Assembly: GCF_017814915.1 (NCBI RefSeq)
Contig: NZ_JAGIPZ010000001.1
Span: forward strand, 497,559 to 561,558
Direction of reading: 5' to 3'
Origin: Herbaspirillum sp. LeCh32-8
GTDB taxonomy: Bacteria; Pseudomonadota; Gammaproteobacteria; Burkholderiales; Burkholderiaceae_D
DNA length: 64,000 nucleotides
Numbering within the stretch: the stretch's first letter is position 1; every line of letters starts with the position of its first letter. The notes under the pieces were generated by a model. The model searched no databases. It was given only the letters and a program-made list of their open reading frames with translations, and was not told where the DNA came from. The position numbers and the translations under genes are program-made. This document shows positions 53,202 to 62,156 of the stretch, in pieces.

Positions 53202-54197
53202 TCAGACGAACGCATCCTCGCCCTTGGCGCCCAGCACGATCTGGCCTTCGTCGGCCAGGCGGCGCACGATCTGCAGGATGGCCTTTTGCTGCGCGTCCAC
53301 TTCGGACAGTCGCACGGGGCCTTTGGATTCCAGGTCTTCCTTCATCATCTCTGCAGCACGCTGCGACATGTTGGCGAAGATCTTGTCGCGCAGGCCCTGC
53401 GAGGCACCCTTGAGCGCCACGATGAGCGACTCCGACTGCACTTCGCGCAGCAGCAGCTGGATGCCGCGACCGTCGATGTCGATGATGTTCTCGAACACGA
53501 ACATTTCGTCCATGATCTTCTGCGCCATATCTTCGTCGTAGCCGCGCAGGTTGTTCATCACCGAGGTTTCGTTCTCGCCGGACATGAAGTTCAGGATCTC
53601 GGCCGCAGTACGGATACCGCCCATCTGTTGCTTCTTCAGGCTTTCGTTGCCGGTCAGTAGCTTTGTCAAAACGTCATTCAATTCACGCAACGCGGCCGGC
53701 TGCACGCCGTCCAGGGTTGCAATACGAAGGATCGTATCGTTGCGCAGACGTTCCGTGAAATGATTGATGATGCCGCATGCATGGTCGCGCTCGAGGTGGA
53801 CCAGGATGGTGGCGATGATCTGCGGGTGTTCGTTGCGGATGAGTTCGGCGACCGACTGCGCGTCCATCCACTTGAGGGCTTCGATGCCGGATGCGTCGCG
53901 GCCTCCCAGGATGCGGTTGAGCAGGGAGGTTGCCTTGTCGTCGCCCAGCGCCTTGGTCAGCACGCTGCGGATGTATTCGTCCGAATCCAGGCCCAGCGAG
54001 GAGGCCTGGCCGGTTTCTGCGACGAAATCGGCCAGCACGGCGTTGATGTCCTCGAAGCTGATGTTCTTCAGCGCCGACATGGCCGCGCCCAGTTTCTGGA
54101 CTTCCTTGGGGCCGAGGTATTTCATGACCTCGGCGGCCTCGTCTTCGCCCAGCGCCAGCATCAGGATGGCACCTTTTTGAACGCCGTCGTTACTCAT
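53202..54197 (-). CDS. fliG: FliG, rotor/switch protein
   Basis: A 331-residue C-ring protein coupling FliF to FliM and touching the stator. Typical blocks are GAILMLALGEDEAAEVMKYL and LGPKEVQKLGAAM (N domain), IRNEHPQIIATILVHLERD (middle, ARM), and the C-terminal charged torque helix (FVFENIIDIDGRGIQLLLRE). 331 residues is the canonical length. Its start overlaps the fliF stop by 8 bp, so coupled expression is likely. Confidence 0.97.
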   Translation of the reverse strand: MSNDGVQKGAILMLALGEDEAAEVMKYLGPKEVQKLGAAMSALKNISFEDINAVLADFVAETGQASSLGLDSDEYIRSVLTKALGDDKATSLLNRILGGRDASGIEALKWMDAQSVAELIRNEHPQIIATILVHLERDHACGIINHFTERLRNDTILRIATLDGVQPAALRELNDVLTKLLTGNESLKKQQMGGIRTAAEILNFMSGENETSVMNNLRGYDEDMAQKIMDEMFVFENIIDIDGRGIQLLLREVQSESLIVALKGASQGLRDKIFANMSQRAAEMMKEDLESKGPVRLSEVDAQQKAILQIVRRLADEGQIVLGAKGEDAFV

Positions 54198-55971
54198 TGT
54201 TCACCCAGCCCTTAATGATGCTTGCCACCAGTTTGGGATCGTTCTTGGCCCACTGCTTGGCGGTGTCGAGGTTCGCCTTGTACTGCGCGCGGTCGTCCAT
54301 TTCCGGCTCGCCGGAGAGGTTGACGATGGCGTCCGGATCGTCCGGATCGAAGCCGGCGGCGACTGCGGCTGCCGCTGCGGCGGCTTCGGCCTCGGCCTTT
54401 TCCTTGGCCAGGCGTTCGCGTTCTTCGCGGCCCGACAGCTTCCAGATGATCGGGCGCAGCACGCCGAAGTAGAGGTACAGCAGGACGGCGGCCAGCAGCA
54501 CGTACTTGCCGATTTCCTTGGCCAGATCGATCATGCCCGGCTGCTTCCACAGCGGCAGATCTGGTTCCAGATCGGTGCTGAACTGGGTGTTGACCACGTT
54601 GAGCGAGTCGCCGCGATCCTTGTTGTAACCCATCGCTTCCTTGACCAGGTCGCTGATCTGGTTGCGCTCGGCTTCGGTCAGCGGACGCATCACGATCTTG
54701 CCGGTGTTGTCCAGCGTGCGCTTGTAGTTCACCACCACGGCGACCGTCAGGCGACGCACGCCGCCCATCGGCTGCTGGGTGTAGCGCACGGTCTTGTCGA
54801 CTTCGTAGTTGACGGTCTCGTCCTTGCGCGAATTGCCGCTGGAGCTTGGGGCCGGAGCCGCGCCGTTCGGCGTGGCCGCAGCACCTGCCTGACCCGGTGC
54901 ATTGGCTGCGGCCGGGTTGACAATCTGGGCGGTGGCCGGGGCAGGGGGCTGGTTGGTCAGTGCGCCAGGAACGCCGGAGGTGCCCGACGACGCGCTGTTG
55001 GCCTCGCTGCTCTGCTTGCTGCGCACTGCAGCCGTATCCTGCGTCTGGTTGGGCTTGTAGGCCTCGGATGCCTGCTCGGTGCGGGAGAAATCCACGTCTG
55101 CGGTGGCTTCGGCGCGTACGTTGCCGTTGCCGACGATGGGGGCGATGATCGATTCGACGCGCTTGACGATGTCTTGCTGCATGTCCTGGACATACTTCAG
55201 CTGGGTCGGGTCGAGCGTGTTGGTCTGGGCTTGCTTGGAGGTGTCGGACAGCAGGTTGCCGTTCTGGTCGACGATGGTGACTGCCTTGGGCGAGAGCTCA
55301 GGCACGCTGCTGGCCACCAGGTGGACGATGGCGCTGACTTGCTGCTGATCCAGGAAGCGGCCCGGGTACAGGCTCAGGATGACCGAGGCGGTCGGCTTTT
55401 GCTGGTCGCGCACGAACACCGAGGCCTTGGGCAGGGCCAGGTGCACACGGGCGTTCTGGACGGAGGACAGCGACTGCACCGAGCGCGCCAGTTCGCCTTC
55501 CAGCGCGCGCTGGAAGTTGACTTGTTCGAGGAATTGGGAAATGCCGAGCTTCTGGTTCTCCATCAGCTCGAAGCCGACGTTGCCGCCCTTGGGCAGGCCC
55601 TGCGCAGCCAGTTTCAGGCGTGCGTCGTGAACCATGTTTTCAGGAACCAGAATGGCCGTGCCGCCTTCGGAATACTTGTAGGGCACGTTCATCTGCTGCA
55701 GCGAGGCGACGATGGCGCCGCCGTCACGGTCATTGAAGTTGGAGAACAGGACCCGGTACTCGATCTTCTGGCTCCACATCCAGATGCCGATCATCAGCGC
55801 GACAGTGGCTGCCGCAGCGACGATGAGCAGGATGCGCCGGCCTTGCGGCGAGCGCGCATAACCCACCACGCCGCCTTGGGCGGCAGGCTGAGCGCCTGCG
55901 CCGTCTGCGCCGGTTGCGTCAGTCGGGTTGTTTGCGTCGCTGGTCATCGTACCGTCGGCTGCTACCGCCAT
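54190..55971 (-). CDS. fliF: FliF, MS-ring protein
   Basis: A 593-residue MS-ring subunit with two membrane helices (about residues 50-70 and 450-475). Ring-building domains show LFSNFNDRDGGAIVASLQQM, ILVPENMVHDARLKLAAQGL, GISQFLEQVNFQRALEGELA and VQNARVHLALPKASVFVRDQ. The loop between rings is Ala/Pro/Thr-rich. The C-terminal tail (NLSGEPEMDDRAQYKANLDT) contacts FliG. It is first of fliFGHIJK and divergent from fliE across 254 bp. Confidence 0.96.
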   Translation of the reverse strand: MAVAADGTMTSDANNPTDATGADGAGAQPAAQGGVVGYARSPQGRRILLIVAAAATVALMIGIWMWSQKIEYRVLFSNFNDRDGGAIVASLQQMNVPYKYSEGGTAILVPENMVHDARLKLAAQGLPKGGNVGFELMENQKLGISQFLEQVNFQRALEGELARSVQSLSSVQNARVHLALPKASVFVRDQQKPTASVILSLYPGRFLDQQQVSAIVHLVASSVPELSPKAVTIVDQNGNLLSDTSKQAQTNTLDPTQLKYVQDMQQDIVKRVESIIAPIVGNGNVRAEATADVDFSRTEQASEAYKPNQTQDTAAVRSKQSSEANSASSGTSGVPGALTNQPPAPATAQIVNPAAANAPGQAGAAATPNGAAPAPSSSGNSRKDETVNYEVDKTVRYTQQPMGGVRRLTVAVVVNYKRTLDNTGKIVMRPLTEAERNQISDLVKEAMGYNKDRGDSLNVVNTQFSTDLEPDLPLWKQPGMIDLAKEIGKYVLLAAVLLYLYFGVLRPIIWKLSGREERERLAKEKAEAEAAAAAAAVAAGFDPDDPDAIVNLSGEPEMDDRAQYKANLDTAKQWAKNDPKLVASIIKGWVNNE

Positions 55972-56072
55972 GATTTCCCCTCTGGCGAGCCCCCGGATGC
56001 CGGGTTGATAATGACTTTATTCACTGCTTACCTGCCCTTGATAGGTTTTTTGCTCAGTGTGGATTGTCCGTT

Positions 56073-56124
56073 GGACGCCGGAATTTGATCGCCCGAACAG
56101 AATGGCAAATTCCCCCCTTATTGT
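56073..56124 (+). promoter_or_regulatory. Weak class II promoter motif before fliE
   Basis: GGACG (56073-56077), 8 bp, TGATCGCCCGA (56086-56096), 22 bp, then TATTGT (56119-56124). The order matches the flhB and flgB sites but each box has several differences. Confidence 0.3.
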
Positions 56125-56225
56125 TGCGAGTTGTAAATGCAATGGTGTTAAGGTGCTCGTGTAGAAGCCGGTGGTGCGGGTTGAGCGCCGGGGCATTGAA
56201 AAATATTGAAACCGCGAGGTGGAAA

Positions 56226-56588
56226 ATGGCAGTTCAGAGCGTAATTGATACCAGCAAGATCGAGGCAATGGTCGCGCAGTTGAAGGCTGCTGCGGCGCGC
56301 GCCCAGGGCGCGCCGGCGGTGGAGTCGGTGCAGGGCGCCGGCAAGGTCGAGAAGGCCGCGCCGCGCGTGGACTTTGCCGATGTGCTCAAGGGTGCGATCG
56401 ATCAGGTCAATGATTCGCAGCAGCAGGCATCCAAGATGTCGCAGGCGTTTGCCCTGGGAGACGACAACGTGAACCTGTCGGACGTGATGATTGCCTCGCA
56501 GAAAGCCAGCATCTCCTTCCAGACTAGCATCCAGGTGCGCAACAAGCTGGTGTCCGCCTACCGTGACATCATGACGATGCAGGTGTGA
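56226..56588 (+). CDS. fliE: FliE, MS-ring/rod junction protein
   Basis: A 120-residue junction protein that joins FliF to the rod and is the first exported component. The C-terminal half is conserved (DFADVLKGAIDQVNDSQQQA, VNLSDVMIASQKASISFQTS, QVRNKLVSAYRDIMTMQV). The N-terminal part is Ala-rich. The ATG at 56226 is preceded by GCGAGGTGG. It stands alone, divergent from fliF, and ends in a bidirectional terminator shared with ycgR. Confidence 0.95.
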   Translation: MAVQSVIDTSKIEAMVAQLKAAAARAQGAPAVESVQGAGKVEKAAPRVDFADVLKGAIDQVNDSQQQASKMSQAFALGDDNVNLSDVMIASQKASISFQTSIQVRNKLVSAYRDIMTMQV

Positions 56589-56684
56589 TGTTTTTTTGTG
56601 GGATTTTCGTCAATATTCGATAAATCTTTCCTCGTTGCAAATTTTATTGCTGAATTCGCAATAGCCTTGCAGCAAAGTCCAAAT

Positions 56685-56712
56685 AAAAAAGCCCGCGATT
56701 GCGGGCTTTTTT
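56685..56712. terminator. Bidirectional terminator between fliE and ycgR
   Basis: AAAAAA-GCCCGC-GATT-GCGGGC-TTTTTT (stem 56691-56706). It ends both fliE and the long filament-assembly operon coming from the right. Confidence 0.92.
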
Positions 56713-56733
56713 GTTGGATGCGCTCGGGTGTCT

Positions 56734-57489
56734 TTACATCATGCCCGACGCCTTGGCGTTCTGCTCGCGTTCCAGCTTGGTGATGAAGCGTTGGATAGCG
56801 GCCAGCACGGCGCGCGGAATATCGACGAACTGGCAGCCGAAGCGATGCACGGTCTTGCCGTTGGTCATCTTGAATTCCTTGCAGTCGCGGATCTGCAGTT
56901 TGACGGACACCAGGGTATTGTCGGTCAGCTCCAGTTGGCAATCTTCGTAGATCACGCCTTGCGTGGTGGGCAGCACCTTCTTTTCGTCGGTGATGCCGAC
57001 GCCGCCGGCGCTGATGTTGTTGAGCAGGGTGACGATGGTGACGAAGGAGCCGTCCGGCTGAGTGACGCGGAAGGTGCAGCGCAGCGGCTTGGCGATCGGC
57101 GTCGGAATGCGGTAGAACTCGCGGCGCTGCAGGCGCACCAGGCTGGTCGGGATGTCGATCTGCAGGGCGGGGCGATTCTGGTATTCGACCTTGCGCGCCT
57201 TATCGACCACGAAGGTGATGCGAATGCTGTTATACAGCGCTTCGAAGGCGATGCGGTTGCTGGCAACGATGCTTTCGTTGAGCATGGTGCTGGGGGCGGC
57301 ATCGATGATCACCGTATTGGCGTCATCATCGATATCGAGAATCGACGTGATGACGGACTCCGAGCCCCCCTTGATCAGCAGGCTCAGCAGCTGATTTTTT
57401 TCCATCATGCTGTTCAGCAGGGAAACGATCTCCCTCCGTGAATGAACCCGGAATGGGCTGTCGTCTTGGTTCTGGTCGGTGTTTGCCAT
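56734..57489 (-). CDS. ycgR: YcgR-type flagellar brake protein (PilZ, c-di-GMP receptor)
   Basis: A 251-residue protein with an N-terminal YcgR domain (about 10-115) and a C-terminal PilZ domain. The c-di-GMP motif RxxxR is present (R123-R127 in QRREFYR) and NxSxxG (N158-S160-G163 in NNISAGGVG) completes the binding site. At high c-di-GMP such proteins bind the motor and slow swimming. It is the last gene of fliD-fliS-fliT-fliK2-fhlB-ycgR, beginning directly after the fhlB stop codon, so it is made with filament proteins. Confidence 0.93.
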   Translation of the reverse strand: MANTDQNQDDSPFRVHSRREIVSLLNSMMEKNQLLSLLIKGGSESVITSILDIDDDANTVIIDAAPSTMLNESIVASNRIAFEALYNSIRITFVVDKARKVEYQNRPALQIDIPTSLVRLQRREFYRIPTPIAKPLRCTFRVTQPDGSFVTIVTLLNNISAGGVGITDEKKVLPTTQGVIYEDCQLELTDNTLVSVKLQIRDCKEFKMTNGKTVHRFGCQFVDIPRAVLAAIQRFITKLEREQNAKASGMM

Positions 57490-57858
57490 CTATGCGTCTT
57501 GTACGTCTGAATTCAGCGAATCTGGATCGCCTTCCCCGGAGGAATTTTTTATGTAATTTAACCCCGTATCATACATCAGTGGCTGTCCTAATTGCATTTT
57601 TTCAATACGATAAAGCCAGGCCAACAGCTCTGCGACGGTGCGATACAACGCAGGGGGAATTTGCTGATCCAGTTCGACCTGCATCAGCAGCGATACCAGC
57701 TCTTTGGACTCATGGACGTAGACGCCGCTTTCGCGCGCGCGGGCGATGATGGCCTCGGCCACCAGGCCGCGGCCCTTGGCGACGACCGTGGGGGCGGCTT
57801 TGCTTGCGTTGTAGGCGAGCGCGACCGCGTTCTGCAGGGGGATGTTAGGCTTCTCCAT
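57490..57858 (-). CDS. fhlB: FlhB C-terminal-domain homologue (FhlB/FlhX type)
   Basis: A 122-residue soluble homologue of the cytosolic end of FlhB (family of EscU/YscU/HrcU switch proteins). NAVALAYN, PTVVAKGRGLVAEAIIARAR, and IPPALYRTVAELLAWLY line up with NPTHYAVALKY, VVAKGFDDIAAKIREVAR and IPEALYTAVAEVLAYIF of FlhB in this window. The NPTH cleavage motif is missing: the protein begins where the post-cleavage fragment would, with IPLQN in its place. FlhX in Helicobacter can replace that fragment. It overlaps the second FliK-like gene by 14 bp. Confidence 0.85.
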   Translation of the reverse strand: MEKPNIPLQNAVALAYNASKAAPTVVAKGRGLVAEAIIARARESGVYVHESKELVSLLMQVELDQQIPPALYRTVAELLAWLYRIEKMQLGQPLMYDTGLNYIKNSSGEGDPDSLNSDVQDA

Positions 57859-59020
57859 CTTGCTTGACGATCAGCGAGTCGAGAGAAGTACCGGCGGCCG
57901 ACATGGCGTCGGCGAACGAACCGGTATTACTGCGCAGCGCGGCGGCTGCGATATCGTTGTCCGCCTTGACCTGGACGTGGATCTGCTGGCCGATCAAGCG
58001 TATCGATGCCGAGACTTCGCCCAACTGCGCGAAGTTGAACTTGACCACGCTGTGCCAGGTTGGCAGGGCTTCTTCGCCATCCTGCTGGCCGGCTTGTCCG
58101 TCGGGCGCCTCCTGGTTGATTTCCCAGTCCATTTGTTGGCCGGGCCAGACTTCGCCATGCCAGACCAGCCGTTGCTGCTCCAATGCGTTGAGCTGCAGGT
58201 TGATGATCTGCCCCAGCTGGTTCTGCGCGGGATCGTTCTGGCTCAGCAGGTTGATGTCGCCAGCGTTTTGGCGGCCCACCTGTGCCTGCGGTTCCTTCAT
58301 CAGTTCTTCGGTCGGCAGGCGTCCTTCGGCCCAGGCCGAAACGTGCGATTCGTAGAACACGCCGCTATGGTTGATGGCGTCCTGCAGCGCCGATGCCATC
58401 TGCTCGGCCGGCAGGCCGGCCTTGGGCAGCAGCGGGGCGGGGGAGGTCACGTGGTTGGCCACGTTGCCTTGCTGGGAGGCCTGCAACAGGCTGTCGATCA
58501 GCTTGCCGGCATTGCTGAGCGTGGTGGTGGTGCTGGACGGGGCATTGGACTGCGCCTGGCGGCCGCCGCGCGCCTGGCCATCGATCGGGATGTCCTCGTG
58601 GTCGGCAACGCCGCCGGCGCCGTCGCGGGTGACGAACTGCAAGGACTTCAGGTCCTTCTGCATGGCCCGACCGGCCTTACTGAGCGAGACTGCTGCGCTC
58701 TCGTCGTCCTGGTGCAGGCTGCCTTCCTTGACTGCGAAGGTCGGGCGCGGATCCTTGGAGACCAGTGTCAGGATCAGGGTGTCGCCGGTGCGTGCGGTCG
58801 AGGGCAGCACCATGCGCGCCGCCGTGTTGGCGATGCGCACGAGATAGGTGCCGTCTTTGAAGTCGGAGAGAATGCGCCCGGACATTTGCTGTCCGATGGC
58901 GATTTGGGCAAGGCGGCTGAAGGCCTCCTGCTTGGTGTCCGCGACCGAAACAACGGCGGTCGCAGCGTCAACGGCGTGAACTGGCTGGACGGCGGTGGCG
59001 ATATCAGCCCGCGGCAGCAT
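57845..59020 (-). CDS. Second FliK-like hook-length control/export switch protein
   Basis: A 391-residue protein whose C-terminal part (about 270-391; VVKFNFAQLGEVSASIRLIG, QIHVQVKADNDIAAAALRSN, ADAMSAAGTSLDSLIV) resembles the FliK C-terminal domain that contacts FlhB. The N-terminal part differs from the main FliK: it has a folded-looking start (FSRLAQIAIGQQMSGRILSD, TYLVRIANTAARMVLPSTAR) and then a Gln/Asn/Ser-rich middle. Such two-domain FliK-like proteins are often found next to FhlB. It lies between fliT (2 bp) and fhlB (14-bp overlap), so the two probably act together. Confidence 0.8.
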   Translation of the reverse strand: MLPRADIATAVQPVHAVDAATAVVSVADTKQEAFSRLAQIAIGQQMSGRILSDFKDGTYLVRIANTAARMVLPSTARTGDTLILTLVSKDPRPTFAVKEGSLHQDDESAAVSLSKAGRAMQKDLKSLQFVTRDGAGGVADHEDIPIDGQARGGRQAQSNAPSSTTTTLSNAGKLIDSLLQASQQGNVANHVTSPAPLLPKAGLPAEQMASALQDAINHSGVFYESHVSAWAEGRLPTEELMKEPQAQVGRQNAGDINLLSQNDPAQNQLGQIINLQLNALEQQRLVWHGEVWPGQQMDWEINQEAPDGQAGQQDGEEALPTWHSVVKFNFAQLGEVSASIRLIGQQIHVQVKADNDIAAAALRSNTGSFADAMSAAGTSLDSLIVKQDGEA

Positions 59021-59022
59021 GA

Positions 59023-59352
59023 TCAGCTACCCATGCCGTAGGTGTTGAGCAGCTTCTGTTCGGTCTGGTTGCTTTGGATGAGGGCCGACAGCTTGCGCAG
59101 GCCCGGCTCGGTCAGATTGCGGATGTCGCGATCGTCTTCAAGGATCTTCCTGATGATATCGACTTTGCGGTTGCGCAAGTCGTCAGAGAGGGAGATGTTG
59201 TCTTCGACGTTTTTCAGGGTGGCAATGTGCTTGCCGCACTGGGTCTCCAGTTTGGTCAGCAGTTCCCAGTCCGCCGCACGGGCTGCGGCCAGCATTTGGT
59301 CGGTCAATTGGGAGATTGACTCGTAAATGGCGATGACGTGGTCACCGTTCAT
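59023..59352 (-). CDS. fliT: FliT, chaperone of filament cap FliD
   Basis: A 109-residue helical export chaperone. It starts MNGDHVIAIYESISQLTDQM and ends with a helix (LTEPGLRKLSALIQSNQTEQ) of the FliT type. It binds FliD before export and in enterics also modulates FlhDC. It begins 2 bp after the fliS stop in the fliD-fliS-fliT order. Confidence 0.88.
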   Translation of the reverse strand: MNGDHVIAIYESISQLTDQMLAAARAADWELLTKLETQCGKHIATLKNVEDNISLSDDLRNRKVDIIRKILEDDRDIRNLTEPGLRKLSALIQSNQTEQKLLNTYGMGS

Positions 59353-59354
59353 AT

Positions 59355-59816
59355 TCAGGCTTTCGCGAAGCTGTTTTGCGGGTTGAGGGCATCGAAGGGC
59401 GACATTTGCGGCGCCGATGCGCCGGCGTTCGGGCCGATCTGTTCCCAGGCGGAGCGGATTTCTTCCAGCAGGCCGTGGACTTCGGTCAGGATCGCCTCGT
59501 TGTTCGTAGTGTTCGCCTCGAACAGGCGGCGGCTCATGTATTCGTACAGGGAGTCCAGGTTCAGCGCCAGGTCGCCGCCGACATTCTTGTTGAGGCTAGC
59601 GCGCAGGCCGTTATCGATGATCAGGATGGCCTTGGTGATCGATTCGCCCTTGTTCTTGATGTCCTTCTCGGCCATATACTTTTTGGCCATGGAAATGGCC
59701 ACCAGCGCGCCGTCAAACAGCATCGTGATGAGTTTGTGCGGGCTGGCGGCGATCACGCCGGTTTCCACCCCGATGTTAGCGTAGGCGTTAGCGCCACGCT
59801 TCATGGTACCGAACAT
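59355..59816 (-). CDS. fliS: FliS, flagellin chaperone
   Basis: A 153-residue four-helix chaperone for flagellin. The conserved start is ANAYANIGVETGVIAASPHK with LITMLFDGALVAISMAKKYM; ITKAILIIDNGLRASLNKNVG and LALNLDSLYEYMSRRLFEAN are also standard. A long C-terminal Pro/Ser/Ala tail is present. AGGAGAA before the ATG is a strong ribosome binding site. It follows fliD by 29 bp. Confidence 0.95.
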   Translation of the reverse strand: MFGTMKRGANAYANIGVETGVIAASPHKLITMLFDGALVAISMAKKYMAEKDIKNKGESITKAILIIDNGLRASLNKNVGGDLALNLDSLYEYMSRRLFEANTTNNEAILTEVHGLLEEIRSAWEQIGPNAGASAPQMSPFDALNPQNSFAKA

Positions 59817-59845
59817 GATGTTCTCCTATGTTCGCGGATTCAATA

Positions 59846-61927
59846 TCAGCTGCTTACTTTGGGCAGGTTCGCCAGCTGCTGCGTCAAGTAGCTTTGCGTC
59901 GCCTGCATGCTGGCCAGCGTCACGTTGAGCTGGTTGAACTGGTTGGTGTAAGCATCCTTCATGTTCGTCAGGCGGGTCTGCACAGCGGTCTGGCGATCCT
60001 GGTTGATCTTCAGACTGGCTTGCAGGCCGTTGGTCTTGGTGGCGATGATGCCATCATCGCTCAAGATGCTCTTCATCAACGTTGTCAGCTTGGTGACGAT
60101 ACCATTTTTGGACGAAGTGGTGTTGGTCGTGTCCGGGTCGGTGCCGCTGAAGAGGTTGGCGATGCCTGCAAAATTGTTGGTCGCCGCGGTCGACAGCTTG
60201 GCAGCGTCCAGCGCCAGGGTGCCGTCTTTCTGGAAGGAAATGCCGATGTCGGACAGGCTGCTGATGCCGTTGCCGCCATCCACCGATGCGAACAGCGTGC
60301 TGCGCAGCTGGCTCATGATGGTCTGCACCGACGATTCGCTCGCCAGCGGCGAGGAGGTGTCGGCTTCGCCCAGCGTGGTGGACGGGGTCTGCTTGGTCAG
60401 GCTGGACACCGCCTTGACCAGCGTGTTGTAGGCCGAGACAAAGGTGTTGGCCGCGCTGGAGATGCCGGAGGTGTCGTTGGAAATGTTCAGCGTGAAATTG
60501 TCGGACGCGGTGGTGACCTTGGCCAGGTTCAGCGTCACGCCGGAAATCACGTTTTCGACGGTGTTGCTGGCGCTGGTCACGGACACGCCGTCGATGGACA
60601 GCTTGGCGTCCTGCGCTTTCAACAGCTGGCCCATGCCGCTCATGGTCAGGCCGGTGTAGTCGCCGGTGCCGGTCAGCGAGACTGCACTGGTGGCGGCCGA
60701 GCCGGTCGGGGTCAGCACCAGGTGGTCATAGGTGCCGTCGTTGCTGATGCTGGCCGTGACGTTGGCGCCGGCGGCATTGATCGATGCCATCACTTCGCTC
60801 AGGCTGATTGAGCCGTCGTTGTTGCCGTCGTTCAGGGTGATGGTGCTGGTGGTATCGCCGACCTTCAGCGTCAGGCCGCCGTTGGCGGGGCCGTAAGTCT
60901 GATTGGTCGCCACGTTGGGCGAGGTCACGGTGCCGCTCGGATCGAAGGTGAAGGCCGAGTAGCCGCCGGTGCCGGTGATCTTGACCGTATTGGCCGCGCC
61001 GCTGTCCTTGGCGGTAATGACCAGGTGGTCATTGGTGCCGTCGCTGACGATGGTCGCGTTCACGCCGGCGTCGGACGAGTTGATGGCGTCGCGCACGCCC
61101 TGCAGGGTGTTGGTGGTCGGATTGATCAGCGTGGTCGAGCCGGTGCCGGTCTTGATGGCCAGCACGCCGCTACCGAAAGTCTGTCCGGGGGTGAAGCCTA
61201 TCGAGCTCAACTTTTGCGTCTGCGCCAGTTGCGACACGGCGACGGTGTAGGTGCCCGAGGCTGCCTTGGACGCATCGCGCGGCGCCTGGGTCTGCGACAT
61301 TTGGCTCGAGCTCGAGCTGGACGGGTCGTAGGCGAAGCGCGACAGCGAATTGTTGGCGGTGACCTTGATCGTGTTGGCCGTGCCGCCGGTATTCGATTCC
61401 AGCACCAGATGGTCGCCGGTGCCGTCGGTGACGATGGAAGCGGTCACGCCGGCATTGCCGGCATTGATGGCGTCGCGCACGCCGGCCAGCGTGGCATTGG
61501 CCTTCAGGGTGATGAAGGTGGGCGAATTGGTGCCGACCTTAATGGCGATGGAGTCGCCGCCGTTGAAGATGGTGCCGCTGGATACGCCGTCGGACTGGAT
61601 CTTCTGCGCCAGGACCTTCGTCGAGTTGTCGCTGTTGACGTCGGCGGTAAAGGGATCGGTCGTCAGGGTGGTGCCGGTGCCGGAGTTGCTGACGGTGCTC
61701 TTTTGCGAGCTGAAGCTGGCAGCGGTCAGGGCGGCGATGGCCGACTGATAGGTCGACATGGCGCCCTTCAGGTTGCCGTACGCGGAAATCAGGGTGTTGT
61801 AGCTGCTGGCCTGGGTGGTCAGCGGGGTCAGTTGCGATTGGCTTTCAGCCGAGATCAGCTGGCTGACCAGCGTGGAAACATCGAGGGGACCCGCCGAGGT
61901 GGAGATGGTACCGGTGGAAGTTGCCAT
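59846..61927 (-). CDS. fliD: FliD, filament cap protein (enlarged by repeated domains)
   Basis: A 693-residue cap protein, much longer than the ~470 of enteric FliD. The N-terminal helix (LDVSTLVSQLISAESQSQLT) and C-terminal block (LKINQDRQTAVQTRLTNMKD, YTNQFNQLNVTLASMQATQS) are typical. The middle has three related modules, each with a flagellin-hook-IN-like segment and the motif DGTxDHLV (near residues 168, 297 and 397). It caps the filament and may be the adhesive tip. CAGGAGTG before the ATG is a good ribosome binding site. It is the first gene of the fliDST-fliK2-fhlB-ycgR operon. Confidence 0.94.
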   Translation of the reverse strand: MATSTGTISTSAGPLDVSTLVSQLISAESQSQLTPLTTQASSYNTLISAYGNLKGAMSTYQSAIAALTAASFSSQKSTVSNSGTGTTLTTDPFTADVNSDNSTKVLAQKIQSDGVSSGTIFNGGDSIAIKVGTNSPTFITLKANATLAGVRDAINAGNAGVTASIVTDGTGDHLVLESNTGGTANTIKVTANNSLSRFAYDPSSSSSSQMSQTQAPRDASKAASGTYTVAVSQLAQTQKLSSIGFTPGQTFGSGVLAIKTGTGSTTLINPTTNTLQGVRDAINSSDAGVNATIVSDGTNDHLVITAKDSGAANTVKITGTGGYSAFTFDPSGTVTSPNVATNQTYGPANGGLTLKVGDTTSTITLNDGNNDGSISLSEVMASINAAGANVTASISNDGTYDHLVLTPTGSAATSAVSLTGTGDYTGLTMSGMGQLLKAQDAKLSIDGVSVTSASNTVENVISGVTLNLAKVTTASDNFTLNISNDTSGISSAANTFVSAYNTLVKAVSSLTKQTPSTTLGEADTSSPLASESSVQTIMSQLRSTLFASVDGGNGISSLSDIGISFQKDGTLALDAAKLSTAATNNFAGIANLFSGTDPDTTNTTSSKNGIVTKLTTLMKSILSDDGIIATKTNGLQASLKINQDRQTAVQTRLTNMKDAYTNQFNQLNVTLASMQATQSYLTQQLANLPKVSS

Positions 61928-62092
61928 TGTTCACTCCTGAATCTGTGCGTTGCACACAGCGTCTTGCAGGCTGCGAGCCGCGGTCAAGAGGAGGATTGGC
62001 TCTCAAATACGGCGTCGGTGCAATATTGACGCTGTGAGGGGGAAATACCTTTAACTACGGAATCCGTTATGAACTGTGGTACACGAAACTAT

Positions 62093-62123
62093 CATGCGCA
62101 ATGCCGATGAACATTGGCGCATG
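62093..62123 (-). other. Hairpin in the flaG-fliD gap
   Basis: An 11-bp stem CATGCGC-AATG/CATT-GGCGCATG with one bulged base and an 8-nt loop, 34 bp after the flaG stop on the minus strand. It has no T-tract. The rest of the 229-bp gap shows no sigma28 box that I trust. Confidence 0.5.
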
Positions 62124-62156
62124 ACGCTCTTCGTGCCACTTCAGTTCGTACCAGAC

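Noticed and set aside
61928-62156. A sigma28 promoter for fliD
   Set aside because: A TTTA core is present, but no sequence at the right spacing resembles GCCGATAA, so I could not support it.
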